Notes under the pieces: model-generated
Seen by the model: only the letters and a program-made list of their open reading frames with translations
Told to the model about the DNA's origin: nothing
Databases searched by the model: none
Part shown: positions 1-8,170 of the stretch, piece by piece
Layout: each line of letters starts with the position of its first letter
Numbering within the stretch: the stretch's first letter is position 1
Position numbers and translations under genes: made by a program
Origin: JBFLYZ01 sp040756415
Lineage (GTDB): Bacteria; Bacteroidota; Bacteroidia; JADZBD01
DNA length: 37,190 nucleotides
Direction of reading: 5' to 3'
NCBI GenBank assembly: GCA_040756415.1
Contig: JBFLYZ010000037.1
Span: 1 to 37,190 of the forward strand

Positions 1-2
1 GC

Positions 3-2030
3 CTGTTGCCGGATACCCTGGAGCGGCAGCTTGGCGCCACCGATCCTGAAAAAAAAGTACAGGCCCATCTTTCAGCCTATAAATTATTGCGTTTTAAAAA
101 CAGCGAAGAGGCATTGAAAATATGGAAGCAGGGGGTGATGCTGGCGAAGAAACACAAGCTGAGCAAACCGCTGGGCTATTTCTATCGCGAGCGCGGCATC
201 TATTATTATAACAATGGCTCCTTTGACACCGCCCTGGTGTACATGGACTCGCTTTACCAGGTGGGCATGGCGGCAAGGGACAGCAGCCTGATCGGCAAGA
301 GCCTCGATAATATGGGCGGCATCAATTTCATGCGAAAGGATTACAACAAATCGCTGGAATGCTACCTGAAGGGCCTGCGTTATTATGAAGGCCGCAAGGA
401 CATGGGAATTCCCGGCATATATGTCAACATCGGACTGTTATACCAGCGCATTGATAACAATATGCTGGCGGTGAAATACCTGGAAGCGGCCATTAAAGCG
501 GCACAGGAATACAGCGATACTTCGGTCATTGTAAAAGCGTACAATAACCTCGGTATAATGGAGCGGGAGAAGAAAGCATACGATAAGGCCCTGAGCTATT
601 TCCGTCAGGCGCTCAGGATGGCCGAACCGGCCGGCCTGAAAGAAGACATGTCGGACCTTTACCATAACATAGGCACGCTTTTCATCTCGCGCGGTGATTA
701 CCGGCAGGCCCTGGTCTACGCTGAAAAGGCCATGAAGATCACTATGGAAATGGGCCGCGATTTCGGGCTGATCGACAGTTACACCATATTCGGGGAGATC
801 TACCTGAAGATGAAGAATTACAAAGAAGCGGAGAAGTACCTGTTCATGGCCGAGGCGGAGGGGATAAAGTACGAATTCTATGATCAACTGGTGATCATCT
901 ACACCCACCTGGCGCGTTTGTACGATGAAACCGGCAACGACAGCAGGAAGGCCGATATGCTGGAGCGGTCTATAGCCAGCAGCGATTCGGCAATGGTCAG
1001 GAACAACCTGGAGGCCATGCAGAACCTGCAGTTGCAGTTCTCGGTGTTCATGAAAGAGCGCGAGGATTCCATCAAGCGCGCTGAGCAGGCGCGCGTATAT
1101 CAACTGGAGATCGATCAGCAGAACCAAAGGCTGCGCAGCCAGCGTATCTATTTATCCGGTGGCGTACTGGTGCTGGTGCTGGCCCTTGCTACCGCATTCA
1201 TTTCGTACCGGGCCTACACCAATAAGAAAACGGCTAACGAAGAGATCAACAAGCAAAAGACCATTATCGAGGTAAAGAATAAGGAGATACTCGATTCCAT
1301 CAATTACGCCAAGCGCCTGCAGGACGCTATCATTCCTTCGCGTGAGCTGATCAAAAGCTGCTTTCCCGGGCATTTCGTATTCTACCGGCCGAAGGATATC
1401 GTGAGCGGTGATTATTACTGGGTCTCGCAGCAGGGCGATCACTCCCTCATCGCGGCTATCGATTGTACGGGCCATGGCGTTCCCGGGGCTTTCCTGAGCA
1501 TTATAGCGGGCAATGCCCTGAATAAGATCGTGAACGAGAGGCGTGAGGTGCTTCCGGCCTCGATCCTCTATCAACTGCACGATGAGGTGAAAAGCACCCT
1601 GGGCCGCGATGCGGGAATGAATGACGGGATGGATGTATCGCTTTGTTCGTACAACAAGAAGACCGGCAAGCTGCTCTATGCGGGCGCGCGCAACGCCATG
1701 TACCTGTTCAGGAATGGCGCGATGGAAGAATACAGCGCAGCCAAACGCTCCATCGGGGAAACGATAGAGGCGAAAGTGGTTCCCTTCACCAATACCACGC
1801 TGGAGCTGAAGCAGGGTGATATTTTTTATCTCTTTACCGATGGCTATGTCGACCAGTTCGGAGGGCCTAAGGGAAAGAAGTACAAATACAAAAAACTGAA
1901 AGAGTCCCTGTCATCGCTGGCGCCCCTGCCTGTGGCAGAGCAGGAAATGAAGCTTCACCGGGATTTTGAGGATTGGAAAGGTAACATGGAGCAGGTGGAC
2001 GATGTGCTGGTGATAGGAGTGAGGGTGTAA
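3..2030 (+). CDS. TPR-containing membrane-anchored SpoIIE/PP2C-type serine phosphatase (5' end cut by window edge)
   Basis: The frame is open to the left edge and no signal peptide is visible, so the true start and probably an export signal lie outside the window; the first possible start inside is a TTG at position 6, which I do not trust. Seen in order: about eight TPR helix pairs (roughly nt 60-1000), a charged coiled-coil, one membrane helix (about nt 1145-1215, rich in Val/Leu/Ala), a second coiled-coil, then a SpoIIE-type phosphatase domain (about nt 1300-2030). Metal-binding signatures are intact: DIVSGDYYW, DCTGHGVPGAF, NDGMDV, FTDGYVDQFGG and QVDDVLVIG. Family knowledge: such enzymes dephosphorylate Ser/Thr phosphoproteins, classically anti-sigma-antagonist (STAS) proteins. 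Inference: an extracytoplasmic TPR sensor controls a cytoplasmic phosphatase. No kinase or STAS partner is in the window. Its catalytic domain closely resembles that of the GAF protein at 27022-31164. Its stop codon directly abuts the stop of the convergent next gene. Confidence 0.9.
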   Translation: MLPDTLERQLGATDPEKKVQAHLSAYKLLRFKNSEEALKIWKQGVMLAKKHKLSKPLGYFYRERGIYYYNNGSFDTALVYMDSLYQVGMAARDSSLIGKSLDNMGGINFMRKDYNKSLECYLKGLRYYEGRKDMGIPGIYVNIGLLYQRIDNNMLAVKYLEAAIKAAQEYSDTSVIVKAYNNLGIMEREKKAYDKALSYFRQALRMAEPAGLKEDMSDLYHNIGTLFISRGDYRQALVYAEKAMKITMEMGRDFGLIDSYTIFGEIYLKMKNYKEAEKYLFMAEAEGIKYEFYDQLVIIYTHLARLYDETGNDSRKADMLERSIASSDSAMVRNNLEAMQNLQLQFSVFMKEREDSIKRAEQARVYQLEIDQQNQRLRSQRIYLSGGVLVLVLALATAFISYRAYTNKKTANEEINKQKTIIEVKNKEILDSINYAKRLQDAIIPSRELIKSCFPGHFVFYRPKDIVSGDYYWVSQQGDHSLIAAIDCTGHGVPGAFLSIIAGNALNKIVNERREVLPASILYQLHDEVKSTLGRDAGMNDGMDVSLCSYNKKTGKLLYAGARNAMYLFRNGAMEEYSAAKRSIGETIEAKVVPFTNTTLELKQGDIFYLFTDGYVDQFGGPKGKKYKYKKLKESLSSLAPLPVAEQEMKLHRDFEDWKGNMEQVDDVLVIGVRV

Positions 2031-2759
2031 TTATTTTTTCCAGCTCACCTCTTTGTTATGATACAGCGCGAACCAGCTATTGGTCCAGGCCAGGGCCACA
2101 TGCACCAGGAAGGCGATCCAGATCGTACCGGTATCGATGGTCAGCAGGCAAAGCACCACACCCAGCAGTGCCGCTCCAATGGTTTCGTCCAGCCCCTTGG
2201 GAATGTGCGTAGCCGAATACATGGCCGTGTTGATGGCGATGGCGGGCCACAGGCCGAGCACATCCGCCATCGGGAAAAGCAGGATGCCCCTGAACATGAA
2301 TTCGTAACCGAGCAGGTAAAAGAACCATCCCGCAAAGTACCTCACCAGTAGTTTCCTATTCCATTCCTTAGCTCGTATCTGCGGATACATGCGCTGCGAT
2401 TTGGGCTTGCGGGCGTTGAAAAAATTGATGACGGTCACCAGCAGGCTCAGGCCGGCTGTCCAGGCCAGCGTATAAAAAGCGGTTTCGCTTTTCCATGCCA
2501 GTCCGTAATCGCCCAGGGTGTACTGCGGTAATAGCAGCAAGCAGACCAGGGCTGGGATCAGGCCCATCCAGGTAAAGCCCCAGTATTTAGTGAAGAGGAT
2601 GAACTTTTCCGAGGCTTTTTCCGCAGGGTACCGGGAATAATATTCTCCTTCCAGCTTCTTGCTCTGGCTCACGAACCAGAATACCACGAAGCCCAGAAGG
2701 GAAATGCCCAGGGTGAGGCAAACGGTAAGATCATTGTCAGAGAAGTTCAGGTTATTCAT
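2031..2759 (-). CDS. CPBP (Abi/Rce1-like) family intramembrane protease homologue
   Basis: This is a 242-residue polytopic membrane protein with about seven hydrophobic segments. The three CPBP motifs are recognisable: motif 1 around residues 152-158 (YEFMFRG, with Glu153 and Arg157), motif 2 around 181-185 (YSATH, His185), and motif 3 at 220-227 (His220 to Asn227). In the classical family motif 1 is EExxxR and the first Glu activates water; here that position is Tyr152, so activity is uncertain, although I recall WEF/YEF variants as a recurrent subgroup. Members process prenylated proteins in eukaryotes and serve bacteriocin immunity or unknown membrane proteolysis in bacteria; no substrate can be inferred here. 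The gene converges on the phosphatase gene with no intergenic base. Start chosen at the first ATG of a frame whose N-terminus leads into the first membrane helix. Confidence 0.85.
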   Translation of the reverse strand: MNNLNFSDNDLTVCLTLGISLLGFVVFWFVSQSKKLEGEYYSRYPAEKASEKFILFTKYWGFTWMGLIPALVCLLLLPQYTLGDYGLAWKSETAFYTLAWTAGLSLLVTVINFFNARKPKSQRMYPQIRAKEWNRKLLVRYFAGWFFYLLGYEFMFRGILLFPMADVLGLWPAIAINTAMYSATHIPKGLDETIGAALLGVVLCLLTIDTGTIWIAFLVHVALAWTNSWFALYHNKEVSWKK

Positions 2760-2810
2760 GGACAGGCAGGCGTAAAATTAGAAGAATTATACATGGTTGT
2801 GCCGACTTGA

Positions 2811-3458
2811 TTATGCCCTGGGCAGGTTCTCCGATTTTTCAGATAAATAAACCAGCAATTCGCACACGTTTAAATAACGAATACGGATCTTTTCATTAAG
2901 TATAAGGCTGGTCTCTGCGTATTCGAAACAATTATTATTAAAATAAATGTTCGCCCAAATGAAAGGGGCTGTATCCAGGAACTTATTGCATACGCCCTGG
3001 TTGAAAAGCCGGAGGGCGAAATCGGGATTGTTGCTGCGCAACACGAACGCTTTGTCGAAATCGCTCCAGCCTGTCTGTATGTCCTGCATACCGAATGCCT
3101 TGCCGATCTTTGAAAAAAAACCTTCTTTCCAAACGGTAAGGGTGTTGGAGCCGTGCGTATTGCAATAAACCCGCAGGATGGTCACCACATGCTTGCTTTT
3201 TCCCGAACCGCGGGTCTCACTGTGGATGCTGACCTTTCTGCGCTGGTAGAGGCCGTTCAGCGAGGGATAATGGCGGTAGTTCTTTTTATCATCACGCCCT
3301 TCAAAAGGAATACCCATCGCATCCGCTAACTGTCCCACCTGGAGCCAGGCCTTTTTATTCTGCCTGCGCACCAGCCATACCGCCAGCCATATGATGAGCA
3401 CCAGGAAAAGCGCCATCAGGATGATGGCTACCACAGGACCTGAAGTGTCGTTATCCAT
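2811..3458 (-). CDS. Unrecognised single-pass membrane protein
   Basis: I do not recognise a named family. The 215-residue protein has a short N-terminus, one strong membrane helix at about residues 8-32 followed by Arg-Arg-Gln-Asn-Lys-Lys (cytoplasmic side by the positive-inside rule), then a soluble domain of mixed alpha/beta character. The frame can be extended to 3539, but that would overlap the divergent transporter gene and add an unrelated-looking segment. The ATG at 3456-3458 puts the membrane helix near the N-terminus and lies about 20 bases from a TATGTTTG -7-like box at 3480-3487, so I prefer it. Inference only: a membrane-tethered cytoplasmic protein of unknown role. Confidence 0.7.
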   Translation of the reverse strand: MDNDTSGPVVAIILMALFLVLIIWLAVWLVRRQNKKAWLQVGQLADAMGIPFEGRDDKKNYRHYPSLNGLYQRRKVSIHSETRGSGKSKHVVTILRVYCNTHGSNTLTVWKEGFFSKIGKAFGMQDIQTGWSDFDKAFVLRSNNPDFALRLFNQGVCNKFLDTAPFIWANIYFNNNCFEYAETSLILNEKIRIRYLNVCELLVYLSEKSENLPRA

Positions 3459-3479
3459 AAACCGCGTAAGCAGATCAGT

Positions 3480-3487
3480 CAAACATA
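3480..3487 (-). promoter_or_regulatory. Bacteroidota -7-like box (TAnnTTTG) for the 2811-3458 gene
   Basis: On the minus strand this reads TATGTTTG, an exact match to the TAnnTTTG -7 element of the Bacteroidota primary sigma factor. The expected TTTG about 19 bases further upstream is absent (GCAG at that place), so support is partial. It would start transcription some 15 bases before the ATG at 3458, which supports that shorter start. Confidence 0.35.
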
Positions 3488-3517
3488 CAAATTGTTTACT
3501 TTCACCCTGCGAAAAGA

Positions 3518-4750
3518 ATGAAAATGGCCGCTGGTTCACGAAACATAATGCCCTCCTTGTTCCTCACGGTCTTCATCGACATGCTGGGTGTGGGTATCAT
3601 CATTCCCATTCTCGCGCCTATAATGCTCGATCCCTCATTTGGCATGCTGGCCGAGGGGGCAAGCGGGGCACAGCGCAATATCGCCATCGGCTTTCTCATT
3701 GCCACCTATCCCATCATGCAGTTCTTCGGTGCGCCCGTGCTGGGAGCGCTCAGCGATAAGCACGGCAGAAAGAGGATACTGGCCATTTCGCTGATCGGCA
3801 CCCTGGCGGGTTACCTGCTCTTCGCCTATGCCATTTATATCCGATCCATCGAATTGTTGTTCATCAGCCGCGCGCTCGATGGATTTACCGGGGGCAACAT
3901 TGCCATAGCCATGAGCGCCATATCCGATATCAGCACACCGGAGAGCAAGGCGCGGAACTTCGGTATGGTGGGAGCCGCTTTCGGTTTCGGTTTCGTGATC
4001 GGGCCCTACATCGGTGGCAAACTGGCCGATCCGGCTATTATTTCCTGGTTCGATGCGGGCACCCCATTGCTTTTTGCCGCCCTGCTCACCTTGGTCAATA
4101 TCCTGCTGGTGTTCTTCCGGCTTCCCGAAACCCTGAGCCATCCGCGCCACAGCGAGATCAGCCTGACCACGGGCATCAGGAATGTGGTCAGGGCCTTTGC
4201 CAGCCGCCAGACACGAACGGTTTTTATCGTGGTCTTCCTTATCGCCCTGGGCTTTACCTTCTTTACCCAGTTCTTCCAGGTCTTTCTCTTCCACAAATAC
4301 GATTATACGATATCCGAGATCGCGGATGTATTTGCTTATGTGGGCATATGGATCGTGATCGCCCAGGGAGCCCTCATGCGCCCCCTGAGCAGGCGTTTCA
4401 AAGCGCATCAGATGCTGAGGGTAACCCCGCTGCTCCTGAGCCTGGCCCTGTTCATGATCGTAGTGCCCGACAAAACGGCCTACCTGCTTTGCGTCATCCC
4501 CTTTGTGTCTCTCTCTCAAGGACTTACCCTTCCCAATGCCAATACCCTGGTTTCGAACAGCGTTCCGCCCGACCGCCAGGGCGAGATACTGGGTATTAAC
4601 CAGAGCGTATCTTCTTTTGCCATGAGCATCCCTCCCATCATGGCCGCCTATCTCACCAATATCGATATACATCTTCCAACCATTACCGCCTCTGTCCTCA
4701 TCTTCCTGGCCTGGCTGGTCTACATGGTCTTTTACAGGCCTTCGGCCTGA
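3518..4750 (+). CDS. MFS transporter, drug:proton antiporter-like (TetA/Bcr-type)
   Basis: This 410-residue protein has about twelve hydrophobic helices. Motif A of the major facilitator superfamily lies in the loop between helices 2 and 3 (residues about 76-86, GALSDKHGRKR), and an antiporter-type motif C occurs in helix 5 (FGFVIGPYIGG, about residue 155-166). The opening helix with FIDMLGVGIIIP is typical of the tetracycline/multidrug exporter group. Likely role: proton-driven export of a small molecule across the inner membrane; the substrate cannot be read from sequence. It is divergent from the membrane protein at 2811-3458, with 59 bases between the starts. The first ATG (3518) follows GCGAAAAGA; an in-frame ATG at 3524 is an alternative. 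Confidence 0.9.
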   Translation: MKMAAGSRNIMPSLFLTVFIDMLGVGIIIPILAPIMLDPSFGMLAEGASGAQRNIAIGFLIATYPIMQFFGAPVLGALSDKHGRKRILAISLIGTLAGYLLFAYAIYIRSIELLFISRALDGFTGGNIAIAMSAISDISTPESKARNFGMVGAAFGFGFVIGPYIGGKLADPAIISWFDAGTPLLFAALLTLVNILLVFFRLPETLSHPRHSEISLTTGIRNVVRAFASRQTRTVFIVVFLIALGFTFFTQFFQVFLFHKYDYTISEIADVFAYVGIWIVIAQGALMRPLSRRFKAHQMLRVTPLLLSLALFMIVVPDKTAYLLCVIPFVSLSQGLTLPNANTLVSNSVPPDRQGEILGINQSVSSFAMSIPPIMAAYLTNIDIHLPTITASVLIFLAWLVYMVFYRPSA

Positions 4751-4842
4751 GCCATTTTTAAGACGGCCATGCAACTATCGGGATGGCTATATTGTCTTGA
4801 TAAACAGAAGAGTTTCACTTTTTTTATACTAACTTTCCTGCC

Positions 4843-7800
4843 ATGAAAAGCACTCTTACCGCCCTGATCCTTTTTTTAGTCGCTTTTTCTTTGCCGGCAC
4901 AGAACAATTTGGCCGAGACAGGAAATGATTGCCCCATGAACGGTGGGGCCTGTTACCCCGTAGGTACGGACGGCAAAAGCGGAAATCCTGTACCCCAGAA
5001 CGGTAATGGCACCCTGGGACAGATATTCAACATGAACAAATGCGGCCTCAATTACGTGCATGCCGAAAGGGTGTTGTGGAAAAGAGGCACAACCAATCCG
5101 AATATAATTGGGGCCAACCAGCCCGCCACCTTTACCATTACCGGCCTGCCCACCTGCTACGTGGTGGAACGAGCCTATGTGTATGCCAGCATGAGCGGTA
5201 CGGCCATCAATTTCAATGTTACCATTACCAATCCCTTGGGTAATACAGCAAACTATCCGGCAGTGAACATCGGAACAGGGGCTGATAAATGCTGGGGATA
5301 TGGCGGTACCACTTCCTACCGCGTGGATGTGACCGCCTCCATTTCAGGCAATGGCAATTACCTGATCAGCGGATTTCCCACTAACCCGCCCACTCCTCAG
5401 AAAGATACGGACGGGGCATCGCTGCTTATCATTTACTCTGATCCCACGGCAGCCTACGAAGGGCATATGGTGATCAATGACGGGTGCTGCATTCAGATTG
5501 GCGGCACCAACACCCAGACCATGAGCGGCATCAATGCCTGCGCCAACTCCACTTTCGGCAGGGCCTTCGCTTTGTTCGGAGATATACAGCCGGCCTTCAG
5601 CACGGGCGGCAGCCAGACCCTGGCTAACACGCCCAATCCCGGTTATACCATGGGCATGTTCGACTGGCAGGAGGTGGCCTGTAACGTTACCGCTGGGCAG
5701 AACACCGCAACCTATTCGCATTTCGGCCCCAGCGATTGCTTCAACTTCATGATGATGGGCCTTTATTACCGCACTACTACCTGCACCACCTGCCCGCAGT
5801 CTTCAGCCCTTACGCTTACTCCATCCACCACCCAGCCAAGCTGTAATATTTGTAACGGCTCGGCAGGCGTTACGGTAACGGGTGGAACAGGGCCGTACAC
5901 CTATTCGTGGGTGCCGGGTAACGCCACCACCTCGTCCATCAGCAACCTATGCCCCGGCACATATACCGTGTATGTCACCGATGCCACCTGCCTGCAGTCG
6001 AGCACAACGATCACGCTCAACTCGGTCAACGCGGTGATCAATACCAGCACCTCGTTCACCAACCCGCTTTGCTTTGGCGATTGCAACGGAACGGGAACGG
6101 TCACGCCAACGGGCGGCAGCGCTCCGTACACCTATTCATGGTATACCACGCCTTCGCAAAGCACGCAAACGGCCAGCGGCCTGTGCGCGGGAACCTATTC
6201 GGTGCTGGTCACTGACGCCAACGGCTGTACCGCGGTGGCCTCGGTCACGCTGACCGATCCGCCAGCGCTTACTCTGCAAGCCACCGGATTTGCAGAAACC
6301 TGCCAGGGCGCGTGTGACGGGCAGGTGGTATGCATCCCGGGCGGAGGAACGGGTACGTATACGTATAGCTGGAGTAACGGCTGTACAACCCCCGGCTGCC
6401 TGCCGCTCTGCACAGGAACCTACACTATAACCGTTACCGATGCGAACGGATGTACTATACAGGATACAGCCATCGTTTCGTCACCGCCCGGACTGACGCT
6501 GCAGATGAGCAGCACCCCTTCGCTTTGCGGCCAGCCGAACGGCAGCGCTACGGTGGTGGCCTCAGGAGGAACCGGCACGTATACCTATGCCTGGTCGCCC
6601 TCGGGAGGCAGTAATGCCACAGCGAACAACCTGAGCGGTGGCACGTATACGGTGATCGTGACCGATGGCAACGGCTGTTCGGCAACCGCCACGGTAGTGG
6701 TGGCCTCTCCCAGCGCGGTAACAGCGGCTATCAGCGCATCTACGAACATCAGTTGTTTCGGTATGTGCAACGGCACGGCAACCGTTACGGCCAGCAGCGG
6801 TGTGCAGCCGTACACCTATTCGTGGAACAGCACGCCTGCCCAAAGCACGGCTACCGCGGCAGGCTTATGCTCGGGCAGCTATACGGTTACTGTAACGGAC
6901 TCCAACAACTGTACTGCAACCGCCACTGTTATGATCACCCAACCTACCCAGTTAACGGTAACCGCTTCGCAAAGCCAGTCCATATGTTCGGGAGCCAGCG
7001 CCACCGTGAGCGGGCTGGCCCAGGGCGGCACTCCGGCATATACCTACGCCTGGGCGCCCACCGGCTCGGGTACCTCGTTCACGGCTTCGCCTGCCGCCAC
7101 TACGACCTATACGCTTACGGTAACTGATGCCAACGGCTGTACCGATAGCACCACCACAACTGTAACCGTCAACCCGCTTCCCGTGTTCAGCATCTCGGCC
7201 GATGACAGCGATGGCTGCGTAACGCATTGCGTCAACTTCAGTTCATCGCTTACCAATGGCGCCAGCTATAACTGGAATTTTGGGGATGGCGCCAACGGAA
7301 CGGGGACAGGTCCCGGCCATTGCTATACCGTACCCGGCACTTATTCGGTCACGCTTACTCTGACTGACGCTAACGGATGCTCCAGCACCGTAACGGTGAA
7401 TGGAATGATCAATGTCTATCCCATGCCGGTTGCGGGTTTTGGCATGAGCACCGAATCAACAACCATACTTGAACCTACCGTAGCGTTCACCAACACCTCG
7501 GTTGGGGCAAGCACCTATTCGTGGGATTTTGGCGACCCGGGCAGCGGGGCCAATAACAGCAGCGTGCTGCCCAACCCTTCGCATACCTTCAGCGATACAG
7601 GCACTTTCTGCATCACCCTTTGGGTGGAAAGCGCCAATGGCTGCCGCGACAGCATCAGCTATTGTTTGACCATTACGCCCGATTTTACCTTCTACGCCCC
7701 TAACGCCATTACTCCCGATGGAGACGGCATCAACGATGGTTTCCTGCCCAAGGGAACGGGTTGGGACCCCGCCAGCTTCAAGATGTATATCTTCGACCGC

Positions 7801-7968
7801 TGGGGCAACCTCATCTTCGAGACCAGCAACATGAACCAGCATTGGGACGGGCGCGTGCAGGGCAAGTCCGAGATCGTGCAGGAAGATGTATACGTATGGA
7901 AAGTGGTATTAAAGGATTTTAATGGCGGCATGCACCAGTACGTAGGACATGTTTCCGTTATAAAATAA
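4843..7968 (+). CDS. Large secreted SprB-repeat/PKD adhesin-like protein with gliding-motility-associated (type B T9SS) C-terminal domain
   Basis: The 1041-residue protein begins with a signal peptide (cleavage after about residue 20, FSLPAQ). Residues about 21-325 form a Cys-containing N-terminal region I do not recognise. Five SprB-type repeats follow (about 330-396, 399-475, 476-549, 551-623, 625-701), each with a PYTYSW-like core and a GTYTVxVTDxNGC end, then a degenerate related unit (703-778). Two PKD-type domains come next (about 780-865 with YNWNFGDG, 870-945 with YSWDFGDP). The C-terminus (947-1041), with YAPNAITPDGDGINDGF and FDRWGNLIFET, is the CHU_C/gliding-motility-associated domain, a type B T9SS sorting signal. 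Family knowledge: such proteins go out through the T9SS and often act as surface adhesins; F. johnsoniae SprB is the model. It is much shorter than SprB. A strong terminator follows at 7996-8026. Confidence 0.93.
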   Translation: MKSTLTALILFLVAFSLPAQNNLAETGNDCPMNGGACYPVGTDGKSGNPVPQNGNGTLGQIFNMNKCGLNYVHAERVLWKRGTTNPNIIGANQPATFTITGLPTCYVVERAYVYASMSGTAINFNVTITNPLGNTANYPAVNIGTGADKCWGYGGTTSYRVDVTASISGNGNYLISGFPTNPPTPQKDTDGASLLIIYSDPTAAYEGHMVINDGCCIQIGGTNTQTMSGINACANSTFGRAFALFGDIQPAFSTGGSQTLANTPNPGYTMGMFDWQEVACNVTAGQNTATYSHFGPSDCFNFMMMGLYYRTTTCTTCPQSSALTLTPSTTQPSCNICNGSAGVTVTGGTGPYTYSWVPGNATTSSISNLCPGTYTVYVTDATCLQSSTTITLNSVNAVINTSTSFTNPLCFGDCNGTGTVTPTGGSAPYTYSWYTTPSQSTQTASGLCAGTYSVLVTDANGCTAVASVTLTDPPALTLQATGFAETCQGACDGQVVCIPGGGTGTYTYSWSNGCTTPGCLPLCTGTYTITVTDANGCTIQDTAIVSSPPGLTLQMSSTPSLCGQPNGSATVVASGGTGTYTYAWSPSGGSNATANNLSGGTYTVIVTDGNGCSATATVVVASPSAVTAAISASTNISCFGMCNGTATVTASSGVQPYTYSWNSTPAQSTATAAGLCSGSYTVTVTDSNNCTATATVMITQPTQLTVTASQSQSICSGASATVSGLAQGGTPAYTYAWAPTGSGTSFTASPAATTTYTLTVTDANGCTDSTTTTVTVNPLPVFSISADDSDGCVTHCVNFSSSLTNGASYNWNFGDGANGTGTGPGHCYTVPGTYSVTLTLTDANGCSSTVTVNGMINVYPMPVAGFGMSTESTTILEPTVAFTNTSVGASTYSWDFGDPGSGANNSSVLPNPSHTFSDTGTFCITLWVESANGCRDSISYCLTITPDFTFYAPNAITPDGDGINDGFLPKGTGWDPASFKMYIFDRWGNLIFETSNMNQHWDGRVQGKSEIVQEDVYVWKVVLKDFNGGMHQYVGHVSVIK
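5830..7180 (+). repeat. Tandem SprB-type repeats inside the adhesin gene
   Basis: About six units of 73-77 codons encode beta-sandwich repeats. The best conserved coding segments are those for the YTYSW core and the VTDANGC end. The units have diverged in DNA, so this is an old protein-repeat expansion rather than a young DNA tandem array. Confidence 0.8.
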
Positions 7969-7995
7969 GTTCTGCCCGCATACACCCTGAGCAAG

Positions 7996-8026
7996 CCTCC
8001 CCACCTTAGGCGGGGAGGTTTTTTTT
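7996..8026 (+). terminator. Rho-independent terminator after the adhesin gene
   Basis: CCTCCCC (7996-8002) pairs perfectly with GGGGAGG (8012-8018); CC/GG at 8004-8005 and 8009-8010 can extend it past one mismatch. A run of eight T follows (8019-8026). Confidence 0.85.
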
Positions 8027-8110
8027 CCACTTATCCCCTTAAAGCAGCCACTTGCTAGGCGGCTCCTGCCACTTGTTTCCGTAAAGCCGCCACTTACCCG
8101 TTCCGCCCTA
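8027..8110. repeat. Four phased 21-bp units, each beginning CCACTT
   Basis: CCACTT occurs at 8027, 8048, 8069 and 8090, exactly 21 bases apart. The first and third units agree at 16 of 21 positions, sharing a TAAAGC core near their ends; the second and fourth are more diverged. The block starts directly after the terminator T-run and ends about 60 bases before the DUF4476 start codon. The 21-base period equals two turns of B-DNA, as expected of binding sites on one helical face. Function unknown. Confidence 0.7.
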
Positions 8111-8170
8111 TTTGTGGCACAGGCTTTGGAAATACAGATGCAGGACCTAAAAACCAAAAAGGAGGATCAC

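Noticed and set aside
3635..4774. 379-codon minus-strand frame
   Set aside because: It is antisense to the MFS transporter and made of Gly/Asp/Glu/Gln-rich low-information sequence, with no family features.
4750..4800. AGCCAT ... ATGGCT inverted repeat after the MFS gene
   Set aside because: The loop is over 30 bases and no T-run follows the right arm, so I do not call it a terminator.
5830..7180. Periodic sequence that could be taken for a CRISPR or a DNA tandem array
   Set aside because: The period is in protein space (SprB-type units of about 75 codons, diverged in DNA) with no spacer/repeat alternation.
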